Positions 1-9,557 of a DNA stretch of 64,000 bases are shown one piece after another. Where the stretch lies: positions 248,001-312,000 of the forward strand of contig NZ_PJMU01000002.1 of NCBI RefSeq assembly GCF_002846395.1, written 5' to 3'. Under the pieces are notes generated by a model, which saw only the letters and a program-made list of their open reading frames with translations, made no database searches and was not told the origin of the DNA. A program made the position numbers and the translations under genes. The stretch's first letter is position 1; the number at the start of each line of letters is the position of its first letter. This stretch comes from Pontibacter ramchanderi (GTDB taxonomy: Bacteria > Bacteroidota > Bacteroidia > Cytophagales > Hymenobacteraceae).

Positions 1-266
1 GCCGTACCGATAGCACGCTCAGTCGTTCTGTAACCCAGGAAGCGGAATACAAGTGTGTTGCCATCAGCCGGTACATTAATAGAATAGGTACCGTCTGCAC
101 CGGTAGCCGTACCGGTGCTAGTGCCCTTTACAAGCACTGCAACACCAGGAAGGCCTTGGCCAGTCGACTGGTCTGTCACAGTACCCGTAACAGTTCTGCC
201 CTGCGCCAATGCCTGTTGAAGCACGACGAATACCAGCGCAAAACTCAATAGTAGTAGTTTTTTCAT
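1..266 (-). CDS. SusC/RagA-family TonB-dependent receptor, N-terminal part only
   Basis: A reading frame runs leftward from an ATG at 264-266 and leaves the window after 88 codons. It begins MKKLLLLSFALVFVV, a signal peptide ending near ALAQ, followed by RTVTGTVTDQSTGQGLPGV and NTLVFRFLGY, the carboxypeptidase-regulatory-like domain at the N terminus of SusC-type receptors. The visible part is closely similar to the start of the SusC-like gene at 1312, so the two are paralogues lying back to back. Such receptors import large or scarce nutrients across the outer membrane with a SusD lid. The plug, barrel and any SusD partner lie outside the window, so the substrate cannot be inferred. Confidence 0.88.
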   Translation of the reverse strand, partial: MKKLLLLSFALVFVVLQQALAQGRTVTGTVTDQSTGQGLPGVAVLVKGTSTGTATGADGTYSINVPADGNTLVFRFLGYRTTERAIGT

Positions 267-1311
267 TGGTCTGTTAATTGAGGTGAAAGATAAATAGTAG
301 TTAAGATTTAGGTTTAAGGTTTATAAAAAGCAAAGTCTAAAAGCTAGTATAAACACAAAGTCTGTATAGCGGTTCTTAACAGACCGGACACAGTGTCAAT
401 ACCAACAATCATACATTAATTATATAAGCTTATTTAGTATTTAAATAAACTCTCTGGATAATTTGATTGCTCCAAACTAAGCATAGTTTCTAATATATAC
501 AAAACTGCTATTTAAAAATTATCGCCTCTATCCCTTTCTTAATCAAAGCTTTAAACATCCATCTTGTGTTATTGCAAATCTAAACTAAATAACTGGAGGG
601 ATTTTCAACTAACAACATCCTGATAATGAATAACAACCCAAAACAACACTCCATATCATCGCATAAATATATTACAAGAACACGATTTAAATACAACATT
701 TCATGTTTTGTAACTAACTCTAATTCAGTGTTATAACATATACCAAATAAAGTACCGTCACAGTCCCTTAGCAGCAGTTTAGCTGCTTTAAGGGCTGCTT
801 GTTGCAGCAATGCTCCCGGCAAATAAAATGGCCCTTGCCACCATTTGAGAAATAGGTAGCAGATGCTGTTTTAAGCATTTGAATTCTATGCCGCGCCAAG
901 TAGTTTTCAGGAAAAAAAGGTACTCCTATTGCTTAAAATACATGTGTCAACTTAGCTCCAGCACCTCCAACCGACCTGCTACCCCTTCTGGTACAAACAG
1001 CCATTCATACCTCAAATAATATAAATATATAAATAGTTTGCATTAAGCATAATACTAGTTTTTTTTAGTTAAAATACTATAAATCAGACTCCAATCAATT
1101 TTTAAGACGTATAATGTTATTGTTGTTTAATTGAACTATAACATTAAACAATATATAGGTCACTATATTAGGTGTTTAAACATTAACTATAAATACTATT
1201 GTAGCAAACCAGCTACCAGAGTATACTTTGCTTCGCTTGTGAGTGCCCCCTCGTGGCACTTTTAAAACTGATCTTCACTAGCTCACCATCAATCTGAAAC
1301 CTTTTGGGACC
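267..1311. other. AT-rich intergenic region between divergent SusC-like genes
   Basis: About 1 kb without a supported gene, clearly richer in A and T than its surroundings. It must hold the promoters of both receptors. The only open frame of any length (about 80 codons, minus strand, 580-822) has no recognisable domain and AT-driven composition, so I do not call it. A weak hairpin with arms TTGTTTAAT and ATTAAACAA lies near 1123-1152. The AGGTATA word that is common in the rest of the window is absent here. Confidence 0.7.
1199..1230 (+). promoter_or_regulatory. Candidate Bacteroidota-type promoter of the SusC-like gene
   Basis: TTG at 1199-1201, a 20-base spacer, then TATACTTTG at 1222-1230. 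The Bacteroidota primary sigma factor recognises TTG-N19-21-TAnnTTTG. Here the -7 element has one extra base between TA and TTTG, so the match is imperfect. It would start transcription about 75 bases before the ATG at 1312. Confidence 0.35.
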
Positions 1312-4300
1312 ATGAAAAGACTACTACTAAGTTTTATTCTGGCGCTCGTCTTTCTGCAACAAGGCATGGCACAGACTAGAACAGTTACAGGTACGGTAAC
1401 AGACCAGGAAACCGGGCAGGGACTGCCTGGTGTTGCGGTACTTGTGCAGGGCACCACGGTCGGCACTGCTACTGGGGCAAGCGGCGAATACACGATCAAT
1501 GTGCCGGAAGGCTCTAACACGCTCGTCTTCCGCTTCATAGGCTACACCACCGTTACGCGAAATATCGGCAACGAAACAACCATCAATGTGACCATGAGCG
1601 TAGATACCCGGCAACTGCAGGAGGTGGTGGTAACGGCCGTAGGTATAGAGCGAACCGAGCGCTCATTGGGTTATGCTGTGCAGAATGTGGGCGGAGAGCA
1701 GTTAGCGCAGCGCTCTGAGCCAAACGTGGTGAATGCCTTGCAGGGCAAGGTGGCCGGTGTGGAGATCATCTCCTCGAGCGGTTTGCCAGGTGCCGGTACA
1801 CAGGTGTTCATCAGGGGTATCTCGTCTGCCACCGGTAACAACCAGCCGCTTTTTGTGGTGGACGGCATACCGATCGATAACTCTACCAATTTCACCTCCG
1901 CGCCAACGGTGGGTGGCGCCGCCTATTCTAACCGCGGCCTCGACATCAACCCGAACGACATCGAATCGATGACGGTACTGAAAGGCCCGGCTGCGGCGGC
2001 GCTTTACGGATCCAGGGCGGCGAACGGTGCCATCATCATCACAACAAAAAAAGGGCAGGCGGGTGATGCGAACAAAAAATTTGAGGTGACCGTGACCTCA
2101 TCCTTCAACCTACAGAACGTGTATGGCCTGCCTGAGTACCAGAATGATTACGGGGCGGGAACAAACTTCCGCTACAGCCCGAACGTGACCGATAGCTGGG
2201 GCCCCAGGTTTGGCACACCAGGCATAACCACCGTGCCCAACGTACCCGGCAACCCGCAGGAAACACTGGAGTACAGAGCCTACCCCGACAATGTGAAAGA
2301 CTTTTTTGAGACAGGCACGATCTTCGACAATGGTTTGCAACTGGCAGGCGCAGGTGCTAACACCAGGTATATCTTTAGCGCCAACAGCACAAACCAGTCC
2401 GGTATCATCCCGAACAGCGGGCTCGACCGATTCTCGCTCCGGGCTGCCGGCACAGCGGAGCTCTCCTATGGCATTTCGGTCGACGCCTCTATTATTTATG
2501 CCAACACCGAGCAAGAGGGCTCTTTGCAGGGTAACTCCGGTACCAGCCCCTGGTTCACGCTTCCTTTTATACCCAGGAGCTTCGACGTGAACAATGTACC
2601 CTACAAGATAGGCCCCGGCCAACAGGCACCTACCCTGTTCACACAACTTGCCCGCGATAACCCGCGGTGGAGCGTCAACGAAAACTTCTACGAAAGCGAG
2701 GTTAACAGAACCATTACAAGTGCCACCCTCAACTGGAAACCCCAGTTTTTTCAGGACCTGAGCTTTACCTACCGCGTAGGTCTGGACCAGTACTCGGACA
2801 GACGACGCGAAGCAATCGCTTTCGGCTCGATCAACTCGAACGGTAACACAGCACTCAACCGCCGGGGCTCCCAGATTTACGACGACATTTTCTACCGTCA
2901 GTTCAACCAGGATGTGTTCGGTGTCTATACTAAGGACCTGAATGAGGATATCAGCCTGCGATTCCTGCTCGGAAACCAGATCAACACGATCAACACAGAT
3001 AACCGAAACATCAGAGCAGAGGACCTGATCACGCCGGAGTTCTACAACCTGATCAACCACACGAATACCAATATCTTCCCAACGAACACTGAAACGCGTC
3101 GTAGATTGGTGGGGCTCTACTCGCAGCTCGGCCTTTCTTACAGAAACTGGCTGTTTCTGGAGTTGCAGGGGCGAAATGACTGGTCGTCTACCCTGGCGCT
3201 CGACAACAACAGCTACTTCTACCCTGCTGCCAGCCTTGGCTTTGTGTTTACGGATGCCTTCGACATCGCCAACCCCATCCTCAGCTACGGTAAGCTAAGA
3301 GGCAGCTACGCCCGTGTAGGTAACGACGCCGGCGTATACCTGACCAACACCGTGTTTGTGAACCAGGGCTTTGGTAACAACGTGGCTGGTATTTCTTTCC
3401 CTTTCAATGGCACGGTGGCGGCGGTAACGCGCAGCAACAGACGGGGCAACCTGGATCTGAACCCCGAGTTCACCACCTCATACGAAGCAGGTGTTGAGTT
3501 GGGCCTGTTCGATGGAAGAACCTCGCTCGATGTGAACTACTTCTTCAACAAAACCACTGACCAGATCTTCAACGTGGACGTACCGGGCTCTACTGGCTTC
3601 ACTACCTTTACCCAAAACGCGGGTGAGATCCAGAACAAAGGCTGGGAGATCTCGGCAACCGGTTCGCCCTTCACCTCTGAGGACGGCTTCCGCTGGGATG
3701 TTAACGTGAACTTTACGGACATAAAGTCTAAGGTGGTGTCGCTGGCACCCGGCCTGAACCAGTTTACTTTGCTGACCGGTGCCGGTACCGGCGCCTTCAC
3801 AGGTCTCAGTCCGGTGCTTATACCTGGCCAACCCTTCGGCGTGATCCAGTCGTCTGCTTTCCTTCGCGACGACCAGGGCCGCTTCATCATCAACCCCAAC
3901 ACGGGTGTGCCGGTGGTGGACCAGAACCCACAGATTATTGCCGACCCGAACGCCGACTGGTGGGGAAGCCTGGGCAACAACTTCAGCTACAAAGGATTTA
4001 ACCTGAACGTGCTGCTACAATACGTGCATGGAGGGGATTTCTACTCCCGCCAAACCCAGATTGCCCGATTGCGCGGTGTGCTCGAAGAGCAGACAGACCG
4101 CGAGCGCCCTTACATGTTTGAGGGTGTGATCCTCAATGCAGACGGAACTTCCCGACCAAACACGACCCAAATATCGGCGCAGGAGTACTGGGTTGCATTG
4201 AATGCCGCGAACGAATTTGCTGTGTTCGATGCATCAGTGTTCCGATTGCGGGAGGTAACACTCGGTTATGAGTTGCCTGCCTCGATTCTGGAGCGCACGC

Positions 4301-4473
4301 CTTTCGGGGCGGCCAGCATCTCCATAACCGGCCGCAACCTGTTCTTCTATGCACCAAATCTGCCACACGCCGACCCAGAGTCGAACCAGCTTGGCGGTAA
4401 TACCAGGGGCTTTGAGTTCAACTCTCCCCCAGCTGTCAGAAACTACGGTGTAAACCTCCGTTTCACTTTCTAA
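1312..4473 (+). CDS. SusC/RagA-family TonB-linked outer membrane receptor
   Basis: A 1053-residue protein, the usual length for SusC-type receptors. Residues 1-21 form a signal peptide ending GMAQ. Residues about 23-108 are a carboxypeptidase-regulatory-like domain (TVTDQETGQGLPGVAV). Next come QEVVVTAVG and the plug domain with VFIRGISS and the family hallmark LFVVDGIPIDN near residue 185. The remainder is a beta barrel ending in a terminal phenylalanine (YGVNLRFTF), typical of outer membrane proteins. The SusD-like lipoprotein gene follows after 18 bases, and together they should form a TonB-powered uptake complex. No glycoside hydrolase, peptidase or regulator sits alongside, so the ligand is unknown. 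The partial gene at 1-266 is a divergent paralogue. Confidence 0.95.
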   Translation: MKRLLLSFILALVFLQQGMAQTRTVTGTVTDQETGQGLPGVAVLVQGTTVGTATGASGEYTINVPEGSNTLVFRFIGYTTVTRNIGNETTINVTMSVDTRQLQEVVVTAVGIERTERSLGYAVQNVGGEQLAQRSEPNVVNALQGKVAGVEIISSSGLPGAGTQVFIRGISSATGNNQPLFVVDGIPIDNSTNFTSAPTVGGAAYSNRGLDINPNDIESMTVLKGPAAAALYGSRAANGAIIITTKKGQAGDANKKFEVTVTSSFNLQNVYGLPEYQNDYGAGTNFRYSPNVTDSWGPRFGTPGITTVPNVPGNPQETLEYRAYPDNVKDFFETGTIFDNGLQLAGAGANTRYIFSANSTNQSGIIPNSGLDRFSLRAAGTAELSYGISVDASIIYANTEQEGSLQGNSGTSPWFTLPFIPRSFDVNNVPYKIGPGQQAPTLFTQLARDNPRWSVNENFYESEVNRTITSATLNWKPQFFQDLSFTYRVGLDQYSDRRREAIAFGSINSNGNTALNRRGSQIYDDIFYRQFNQDVFGVYTKDLNEDISLRFLLGNQINTINTDNRNIRAEDLITPEFYNLINHTNTNIFPTNTETRRRLVGLYSQLGLSYRNWLFLELQGRNDWSSTLALDNNSYFYPAASLGFVFTDAFDIANPILSYGKLRGSYARVGNDAGVYLTNTVFVNQGFGNNVAGISFPFNGTVAAVTRSNRRGNLDLNPEFTTSYEAGVELGLFDGRTSLDVNYFFNKTTDQIFNVDVPGSTGFTTFTQNAGEIQNKGWEISATGSPFTSEDGFRWDVNVNFTDIKSKVVSLAPGLNQFTLLTGAGTGAFTGLSPVLIPGQPFGVIQSSAFLRDDQGRFIINPNTGVPVVDQNPQIIADPNADWWGSLGNNFSYKGFNLNVLLQYVHGGDFYSRQTQIARLRGVLEEQTDRERPYMFEGVILNADGTSRPNTTQISAQEYWVALNAANEFAVFDASVFRLREVTLGYELPASILERTPFGAASISITGRNLFFYAPNLPHADPESNQLGGNTRGFEFNSPPAVRNYGVNLRFTF

Positions 4474-4491
4474 TTCTAGACACCAAAGCAT

Positions 4492-5991
4492 ATGAAAAAG
4501 ATAACAAATATAATAGGTGTGGTGCTGACGGTTGTGTTGGCAATCGCCAGCTCCTGTGACGATTACCTGGATGTGAACGTGAGCCCAAACAACCTGCCCA
4601 ACGCCTCGGTGCAAAGCTTGCTGCCGGGCGCACAGATAGGCACGGGCTTTTTCGTGGGGAACACCGCTCAGATCATCAGCTCGCTCTGGATGCAGCAGAT
4701 GGCCGGCACCGGTACGCAAACAGACCCCTACGACAGGTATAATGTTTCTCCGGAAAACAACGAGTGGAATGCCATCTACGCCACCCTGCTGGATGACCTG
4801 GAGCAGATCGTGCAGCAAGGCCGGGAAGAAGGAAATTTCCACTACGCCGGTATGGCCCGCATTCAACAGGCTTATGTATACCTGGTCGCGACGGACCTTT
4901 GGGGCGATATTCCCTTCTCGCAGGCATTGAACTATGAGGAGTTCCCCAGACCAGTCTACGATCCGCAGGAACAGGTATACGCCGGGGTGGTGCAGTTGCT
5001 GGATGAGGGTCTGGCCGACCTCGACAGGACCACAGTCATTGCAGCATCAGTCGGGGACCAGATTTACCAGGGCGATCTGGCCAAGTGGCGTAAGGCCGCC
5101 AACTCGATCAAGCTGAAGCTATACCTGCAAAGCCGCAAGGCAAACCCAAACTCGGCAAGCGCCATTACACAGCTGGTTACGGAAGGCAACCTGATCTCTT
5201 CTAACGCAGAAAACTTCAACGTCAACTTCTTCCCCTCATCCGGGTCGTTCAACCCTATTTACATGTACCAGCACCAGACCCGTATCAACGACATGATCCT
5301 GAGCCAGCGCTTCTACGATTCGCTCTCGGCGCTCAACGACCCCAGGTTGCCCGTGTTCTTCACCCGAACCAACGGCAGCTATGTCACATACGACAACGGG
5401 GTGTTCACGGCAGTTCCATTCACAAGTCCGAACAGATCGCGCTGGGGCGTTTACGTGGTAGGCAACGGCACTCAGAATGCGAATGGCACTATTACGAATG
5501 GTGGAGGCGCGCCGATCCGCCTTATTACGCTCACCATGGTGAACTTCTGGCTTGCTGAGGCCGCTCTTACCCTGGGCACGCCCGGCGACCCGGCTGAGTA
5601 CTTCAGGCAAGCGCTCCGGGCCCAATTTGACGACATCGCCGCCTTTGTAGGGGCTGGCAACCTGCCGGCCAACTTCCAGACAGATGCTACCGCTTACATC
5701 GATAGGCGAGTGGCAGCTTTTCAGGCGGCCAGTTCTACCGAGGGCAAACTGAACATCCTGATCCGGGACAAGTGGGCCTCTTCGGTGGGCAATGCCTACG
5801 AAGCCTACAACGATTACAGGCGCACAGGATACCCCAGGCTTGAACTGACCCAGAACCCACAGGTGGGTGTTACCAGGATCCCTACCCGCTGGCCATACGC
5901 ATTGGGAGAAATTCAAGGTAACTCGCAAAATGTGCCGCTGCAGGACTACCCGTCGGGCTTGCTGGTGCCGGTTTGGTGGATGAGCGAATAG
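4492..5991 (+). CDS. SusD/RagB-family nutrient-binding outer membrane lipoprotein
   Basis: A 499-residue protein with a lipoprotein signal (AIASSC, lipidated Cys22) followed by DDYLDVNVSPNNLP, the usual opening of the SusD-like_2 subgroup. The body is helix-rich with TPR-like character and length normal for the family. SusD proteins sit on the cell surface as a hinged lid over the SusC barrel and help capture the ligand. The gene starts 18 bases after the SusC-like gene and is surely co-transcribed with it. The assignment to the SusD-like_2 subgroup is from the N-terminal pattern and general similarity. The substrate cannot be read from sequence. Confidence 0.92.
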   Translation: MKKITNIIGVVLTVVLAIASSCDDYLDVNVSPNNLPNASVQSLLPGAQIGTGFFVGNTAQIISSLWMQQMAGTGTQTDPYDRYNVSPENNEWNAIYATLLDDLEQIVQQGREEGNFHYAGMARIQQAYVYLVATDLWGDIPFSQALNYEEFPRPVYDPQEQVYAGVVQLLDEGLADLDRTTVIAASVGDQIYQGDLAKWRKAANSIKLKLYLQSRKANPNSASAITQLVTEGNLISSNAENFNVNFFPSSGSFNPIYMYQHQTRINDMILSQRFYDSLSALNDPRLPVFFTRTNGSYVTYDNGVFTAVPFTSPNRSRWGVYVVGNGTQNANGTITNGGGAPIRLITLTMVNFWLAEAALTLGTPGDPAEYFRQALRAQFDDIAAFVGAGNLPANFQTDATAYIDRRVAAFQAASSTEGKLNILIRDKWASSVGNAYEAYNDYRRTGYPRLELTQNPQVGVTRIPTRWPYALGEIQGNSQNVPLQDYPSGLLVPVWWMSE

Positions 5992-6018
5992 TGTATTTGA
6001 CTTTAAAGCGATTTAAAA

Positions 6019-6654
6019 ATGAAGATCCAGAATTTAATAGTTAAGTACACAGCCATTGCTATGTTGTGCTTAACACTGATCAGCTGTGAAAAGGATGATT
6101 TTGATGGCCTGCTCAATACCGATCCGGTGCCCGAAGCGGCAATTACATTTCCACAGTCTGTTGGTCCAAATGGCATTCCACTGCTAGACGAAAGTGCTTT
6201 TATCGTTTATCAGGATGCCATTGCGAATGGTAATATAAGTGTTGACGTGAGGGTGCCTGAAGGCAAGCAGATCACTGCGATCTCGGTAGCTGCCCAGCGG
6301 TTTAGGAATGGCGCCGCCACGCAGCCCAACCTCAGCCCTACCCTGCCAACAGGTACAACAAACGTGGACCGCGTAAAGCGGGCTCCATCAGTTGTCATCA
6401 CCAGAAACACAGCTCCAAACGTTGCCGTTAACCAGGCCGTTACCCCAGGCAGCACCGTTACCTTTACGATACCTGCCAATGCTATACCTGATGTGCTATC
6501 CAACACCACCATCGTGCAGCCCGATGGCACCCTGGCCCCAGGCCCGCCGCTTGGCCCGCTTCAGGTAAATGATGTGATCCGCATGTTCTTCCGGGTGAGG
6601 ATAGACGGTATTGAGCACCGTGCCATGGAGGTACGCGTCATCGTGACAGGCTAA
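6019..6654 (+). CDS. Small surface lipoprotein, third gene of the SusCD operon
   Basis: A 211-residue protein with a lipobox LISC (Cys23) followed by acidic residues EKDDFDG, compatible with surface export in Bacteroidota. The rest is rich in Val, Thr, Pro and Asn with alternating hydrophobic residues, suggesting a beta-sandwich fold. I recognise no named family. It begins 27 bases after the SusD-like gene and is followed by a strong terminator, so it is the last gene of the operon. By position it may be an accessory ligand-binding lipoprotein, as SusE/SusF-type proteins are, but that is inference from position only. Confidence 0.8.
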   Translation: MKIQNLIVKYTAIAMLCLTLISCEKDDFDGLLNTDPVPEAAITFPQSVGPNGIPLLDESAFIVYQDAIANGNISVDVRVPEGKQITAISVAAQRFRNGAATQPNLSPTLPTGTTNVDRVKRAPSVVITRNTAPNVAVNQAVTPGSTVTFTIPANAIPDVLSNTTIVQPDGTLAPGPPLGPLQVNDVIRMFFRVRIDGIEHRAMEVRVIVTG

Positions 6655-6676
6655 GCTTCCAGGCATCTCCTCAAAC

Positions 6677-6710
6677 AAAAAAAGGCTTCCTTTTCAGGAA
6701 GCCTTTTTTT
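6677..6710. terminator. Bidirectional terminator between the SusCD operon and prfB
   Basis: GGCTTCC and GGAAGCC form a 7 bp stem around the loop TTTTCA, flanked by seven A on the left and seven T on the right. It can stop transcription on both strands, serving the converging lipoprotein gene and prfB. Confidence 0.9.
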
Positions 6711-6733
6711 GTTGCCTATATCTTACTTAGCTC

Positions 6734-7811
6734 TTATGCCTGCATCAGGTATGCTTTGATGTATTCGTCCAGGTCGCCATCCAGCACATTCTGCACATCT
6801 GACCGCTCTACGCCTGTCCGGATGTCCTTTACCAGCTTATAAGGGTGCAGCACGTAGTTGCGGATCTGGGAGCCAAAGTCGATGCGCTTTTTGGTGCTCT
6901 CGATGCGGTCACGCTCCTCGTTGCGCTTCTCCATCTCGATCTGGTAGAGGCGTGAGCGCAGCATGCGCAGGGCATGTTCCTTGTTCATGAGCTGCGAACG
7001 TTCGATCTGGCACTCGATCACGATGCCGGTTGGCTTGTGTTTCAGACGCACCGCTGTCTCTACCTTGTTCACGTTCTGGCCACCAGCGCCGCCAGAGCGG
7101 AAGGTATCCCACTCAATGTCGCCGGGGTTTACTTCGATGTTGATCGTATCGTCAACCACCGGATAAGCGAAAACAGAGGCAAATGAGGTATGGCGGCGGC
7201 CGCCCGAGTCGAATGGCGAAATGCGCACGAGACGGTGCACCCCGATCTCAGACTTGAGGTAGCCATAGGCAAAATCGCCGGTGATCTCCAGTGTGGCCGA
7301 TTTTATACCTGCGCCCTCCCCCGGATTGTAATTGACCTGCTTTACGCCAAAGTCGTGCGACTCAGCCCACATGATGTACATGCGCATCAGCATTTCGGCC
7401 CAGTCCTGGCTCTCGGTGCCTCCCGCCCCTGGGTTGATCTCCAGTATGGCGCTTAACTGGTCTTCCTCGCCGCTGAGCATGCGCTTGAACTCCAGTCCCT
7501 CGATGGCCTCCTCCGCCTTATTGGCTTCCGCCTTGATGTCTTCTTCCGACACATCGCCCTCCTTGTAAAAATCAAAGAGCACCTCCAGGTCCGACAGCGT
7601 CTTTTCCACTTCTTCGTAGTGGTCTGTCCATACCTTCAGCGATTTCACCTCTTTGAGTATTTTCTCGGCTTCCTTCGGGTCGTCCCAAAAATCAGGCGCA
7701 AGGGTCTGCTGCTCGGTTTCGGCTATCTGTTCTTTTTTGGCATCGTAGTCAAAGATACCTCCTCAAGGCTTCAACGCGAGCCTTTAATTCCTTCATCTGT
7801 TCTGAAGTCAT
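6734..7811 (-). CDS. prfB: Peptide chain release factor 2, with programmed +1 frameshift
   Basis: RF2 ends translation at UGA and UAA codons. The gene starts at ATG 7811 and reads 20 codons ([20 protein letters not shown]) to an in-frame TGA at 7751-7749. A +1 shift continues as [11 protein letters not shown] into a 338-residue frame, giving about 358 residues, normal for RF2. The SPF anticodon-like tripeptide (near residue 199, [13 protein letters not shown]) is the RF2 type, and the GGQ hydrolysis motif lies near residue 244 ([12 protein letters not shown]). The frameshift is the classical autoregulatory one and not a defect: low RF2 gives slow reading of TGA and more frameshifting. ilvE lies upstream on the same strand. 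Confidence 0.97.
7748..7763 (-). promoter_or_regulatory. prfB programmed frameshift signal
   Basis: On the minus strand the order is AGGAGG, TAT, CTT, TGA, C. AGGAGG is a Shine-Dalgarno-like stimulator, CTT is the slippery leucine codon, and TGAC is a poor stop context. This is the canonical RF2 recoding site. It keeps a full anti-Shine-Dalgarno match although genes in this window rarely carry such a sequence at their starts. Confidence 0.93.
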
Positions 7812-7896
7812 GCTTTCTGTTTTGTTTATGAAATGCTAAAGTGCTGGGCCGCAAGCAACATACGCTTCCAACCCAGCACTTACCAATACTTTTTGC

Positions 7897-8970
7897 TTAT
7901 AGGCTGATCTTATAAATCCAGTTGTGCAGGTCAGTTGCCTGGCCGGTTTTAATGCGGTCCAGCTCCGCCGCAATGCTGTTGGATATCTCGCGGCCTTCCA
8001 GCGCCGGAAGGTCCAGGTCTTCGCCGTTGCAATGGATGGTGGCGATCTGAGCAATGGTGGCCGCTGTACCTGTGCCAAAGGCTTCCCGCAGCTTGCCTGC
8101 CTTATGCGCTTCCACTATCTCGCTCACGGCCACTTTGCGCTCCTCCACCGGTATACCTTTGTCGCGAGCTATCTGCAACACACTGGCGCGGGTAATGCCT
8201 GAGAGAATCGTTGTGCTCACGGCCGGTGTTACCAGCTTGCCGTCGATCACAAACATCACGTTCATGGTACCGGATTCTTCTATGTACTTGTGCTCACGGG
8301 CGTCGGTCCAGATCAACTGATGGTAACCCCGCTCCTGCATTTTGCGGGCAGGGTAAAGCGCTGCGCCGTAGTTACCGGCTGCCTTGGCATAGCCCGCTCC
8401 ACCTTCGGCTGAGCGCACATAATTTGGCTCAATGGCAACACGCAGTGGCTGACCATAATAGGCGCCTACCGGGCAGCTAAACACCACAAAACGGTAGTTG
8501 GAAGATGGACGAACGCCAATAAAATCGTCGGTGGCGAAGATGAATGGACGGATGTACAGGGCACAGCCCGCTGTTGGCGGCACCCAGGCCGCGTCGAGGC
8601 GCAGCAGTTGCTCCAGCCCCTGCATAAAGATCTCTTCCGGCAGCTCGGGTATGCACATGCGGTCTGCGGAGATGTTGAGTCGCTTTAAGTTATCGAGTGG
8701 CCTGAAGAGCAGGATGTCGCCCTCGGCGCTTTTGTAGGCTTTCATGCCTTCAAAAATGGCCTGCCCGTAGTGCAGGGCCGAGGTAGCCGGGCTGAGCGAC
8801 ATGTTGCCGTAGGGCATGATTTCGGGGATCTGCCAGGCGCCGTCTTTGTAGTCGGCTACCAACATGTGGTCGGCGAAAATCTTCCCGAACTCAATATTAT
8901 TGAAGTCCAGCTCAGCAATGCGGCTCTGCGAAACCGTCTGAGTAGGTATAGTTAGGGTATCAACTGACAT
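7897..8970 (-). CDS. ilvE: Branched-chain amino acid aminotransferase
   Basis: A 357-residue PLP enzyme that interconverts leucine, isoleucine and valine with their 2-oxo acids using glutamate/2-oxoglutarate. The PLP lysine is Lys196 in GYAKAAGNYG, matching the BCAT pattern of lysine before GGNYG. Other family blocks are LHYGQAIFEGMKAYK, ALYIRPFIFATDD and EESGTMNVMFVIDGKLVTP. Length and the bacterial/mitochondrial BCAT II style (long N terminus) fit. It lies between prfB and the cobalamin adenosyltransferase gene on the same strand, with no sign of a shared pathway. Confidence 0.95.
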   Translation of the reverse strand: MSVDTLTIPTQTVSQSRIAELDFNNIEFGKIFADHMLVADYKDGAWQIPEIMPYGNMSLSPATSALHYGQAIFEGMKAYKSAEGDILLFRPLDNLKRLNISADRMCIPELPEEIFMQGLEQLLRLDAAWVPPTAGCALYIRPFIFATDDFIGVRPSSNYRFVVFSCPVGAYYGQPLRVAIEPNYVRSAEGGAGYAKAAGNYGAALYPARKMQERGYHQLIWTDAREHKYIEESGTMNVMFVIDGKLVTPAVSTTILSGITRASVLQIARDKGIPVEERKVAVSEIVEAHKAGKLREAFGTGTAATIAQIATIHCNGEDLDLPALEGREISNSIAAELDRIKTGQATDLHNWIYKISL

Positions 8971-9002
8971 AAATAAAGGGGATTATAAGTTGAACAATGC
9001 AA

Positions 9003-9554
9003 TCAGACGCGTGGCTTCCAGGCGATTTCCTCAGCCTGTAACTCATACGTCATTTTACGGCAAAGAGCGAACAGATAATCAGACAGGCGGTTGAGGTATA
9101 CAATCACCAGATCGTCGACAGGCGACTCTTCCTGCAGGCGGATGGCCAGGCGCTCGGCGCGGCGGCACACGCAGCGGGCCAGGTGCCCAAACGAAACCGA
9201 TTGATGACCGCCCGGAAGCACAAATGAGCGCAGTGGAGGCACTTCGGCCGTCATCTTATCGATTTCCTGCTCCAGCAGGGTTACATCCTCCGGGTGGAGG
9301 TCGGGGGTCACCATTTTGGTGTTCTTGTCGGGGTCGGTGGCCAGTGTAGAGCCAATGGTGAAGAGGCGGTCCTGTATCTCTTTCAGGATGTCGGCGCGGC
9401 TCTTGTTCACTTCCTGGTCGCGTACCAGTCCGATGTATGAGTTAAGTTCGTCTACGGTACCGTAGGCTTCAATGCGAAGGTGCGACTTGGCTACGCGGGT
9501 ACCACCTATCAGGGAGGTAGTGCCTTTATCGCCGGTCTTGGTGTATATTTTCAT
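9003..9554 (-). CDS. PduO-type cob(I)alamin adenosyltransferase
   Basis: A 183-residue enzyme that transfers the adenosyl group of ATP to cob(I)alamin, making coenzyme B12. It shows the PduO/MMAB signature: N-terminal KIYTKTGDKGTTSLIGG (ATP loop), YGTVDELNSYIGL, and RCVCRRAERL followed by a helical bundle with VYLNRLSDYLFALCR. Coenzyme B12 is what the methylmalonyl-CoA mutase at 54-58.6 kb needs, so this gene supplies the same pathway although about 45 kb away. It begins 3 bases after the stop of the ABC ATPase gene, so the two are probably co-transcribed. Confidence 0.94.
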   Translation of the reverse strand: MKIYTKTGDKGTTSLIGGTRVAKSHLRIEAYGTVDELNSYIGLVRDQEVNKSRADILKEIQDRLFTIGSTLATDPDKNTKMVTPDLHPEDVTLLEQEIDKMTAEVPPLRSFVLPGGHQSVSFGHLARCVCRRAERLAIRLQEESPVDDLVIVYLNRLSDYLFALCRKMTYELQAEEIAWKPRV

Positions 9555-9557
9555 GCG

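Noticed and set aside
580-822. 80-codon minus-strand frame in the 5' AT-rich gap
   Set aside because: No domain, no ribosome-binding context and unusual composition; chance is sufficient.
2110-3060. Long open frame antisense to the SusC-like gene
   Set aside because: It has no domain, an unnatural composition rich in Val, Cys and His, and lies entirely opposite a well-supported gene; it is a shadow of codon bias.
7749-7751. In-frame stop in prfB as a sign of a pseudogene
   Set aside because: It is the canonical programmed frameshift with CTT TGA C and an upstream AGGAGG.
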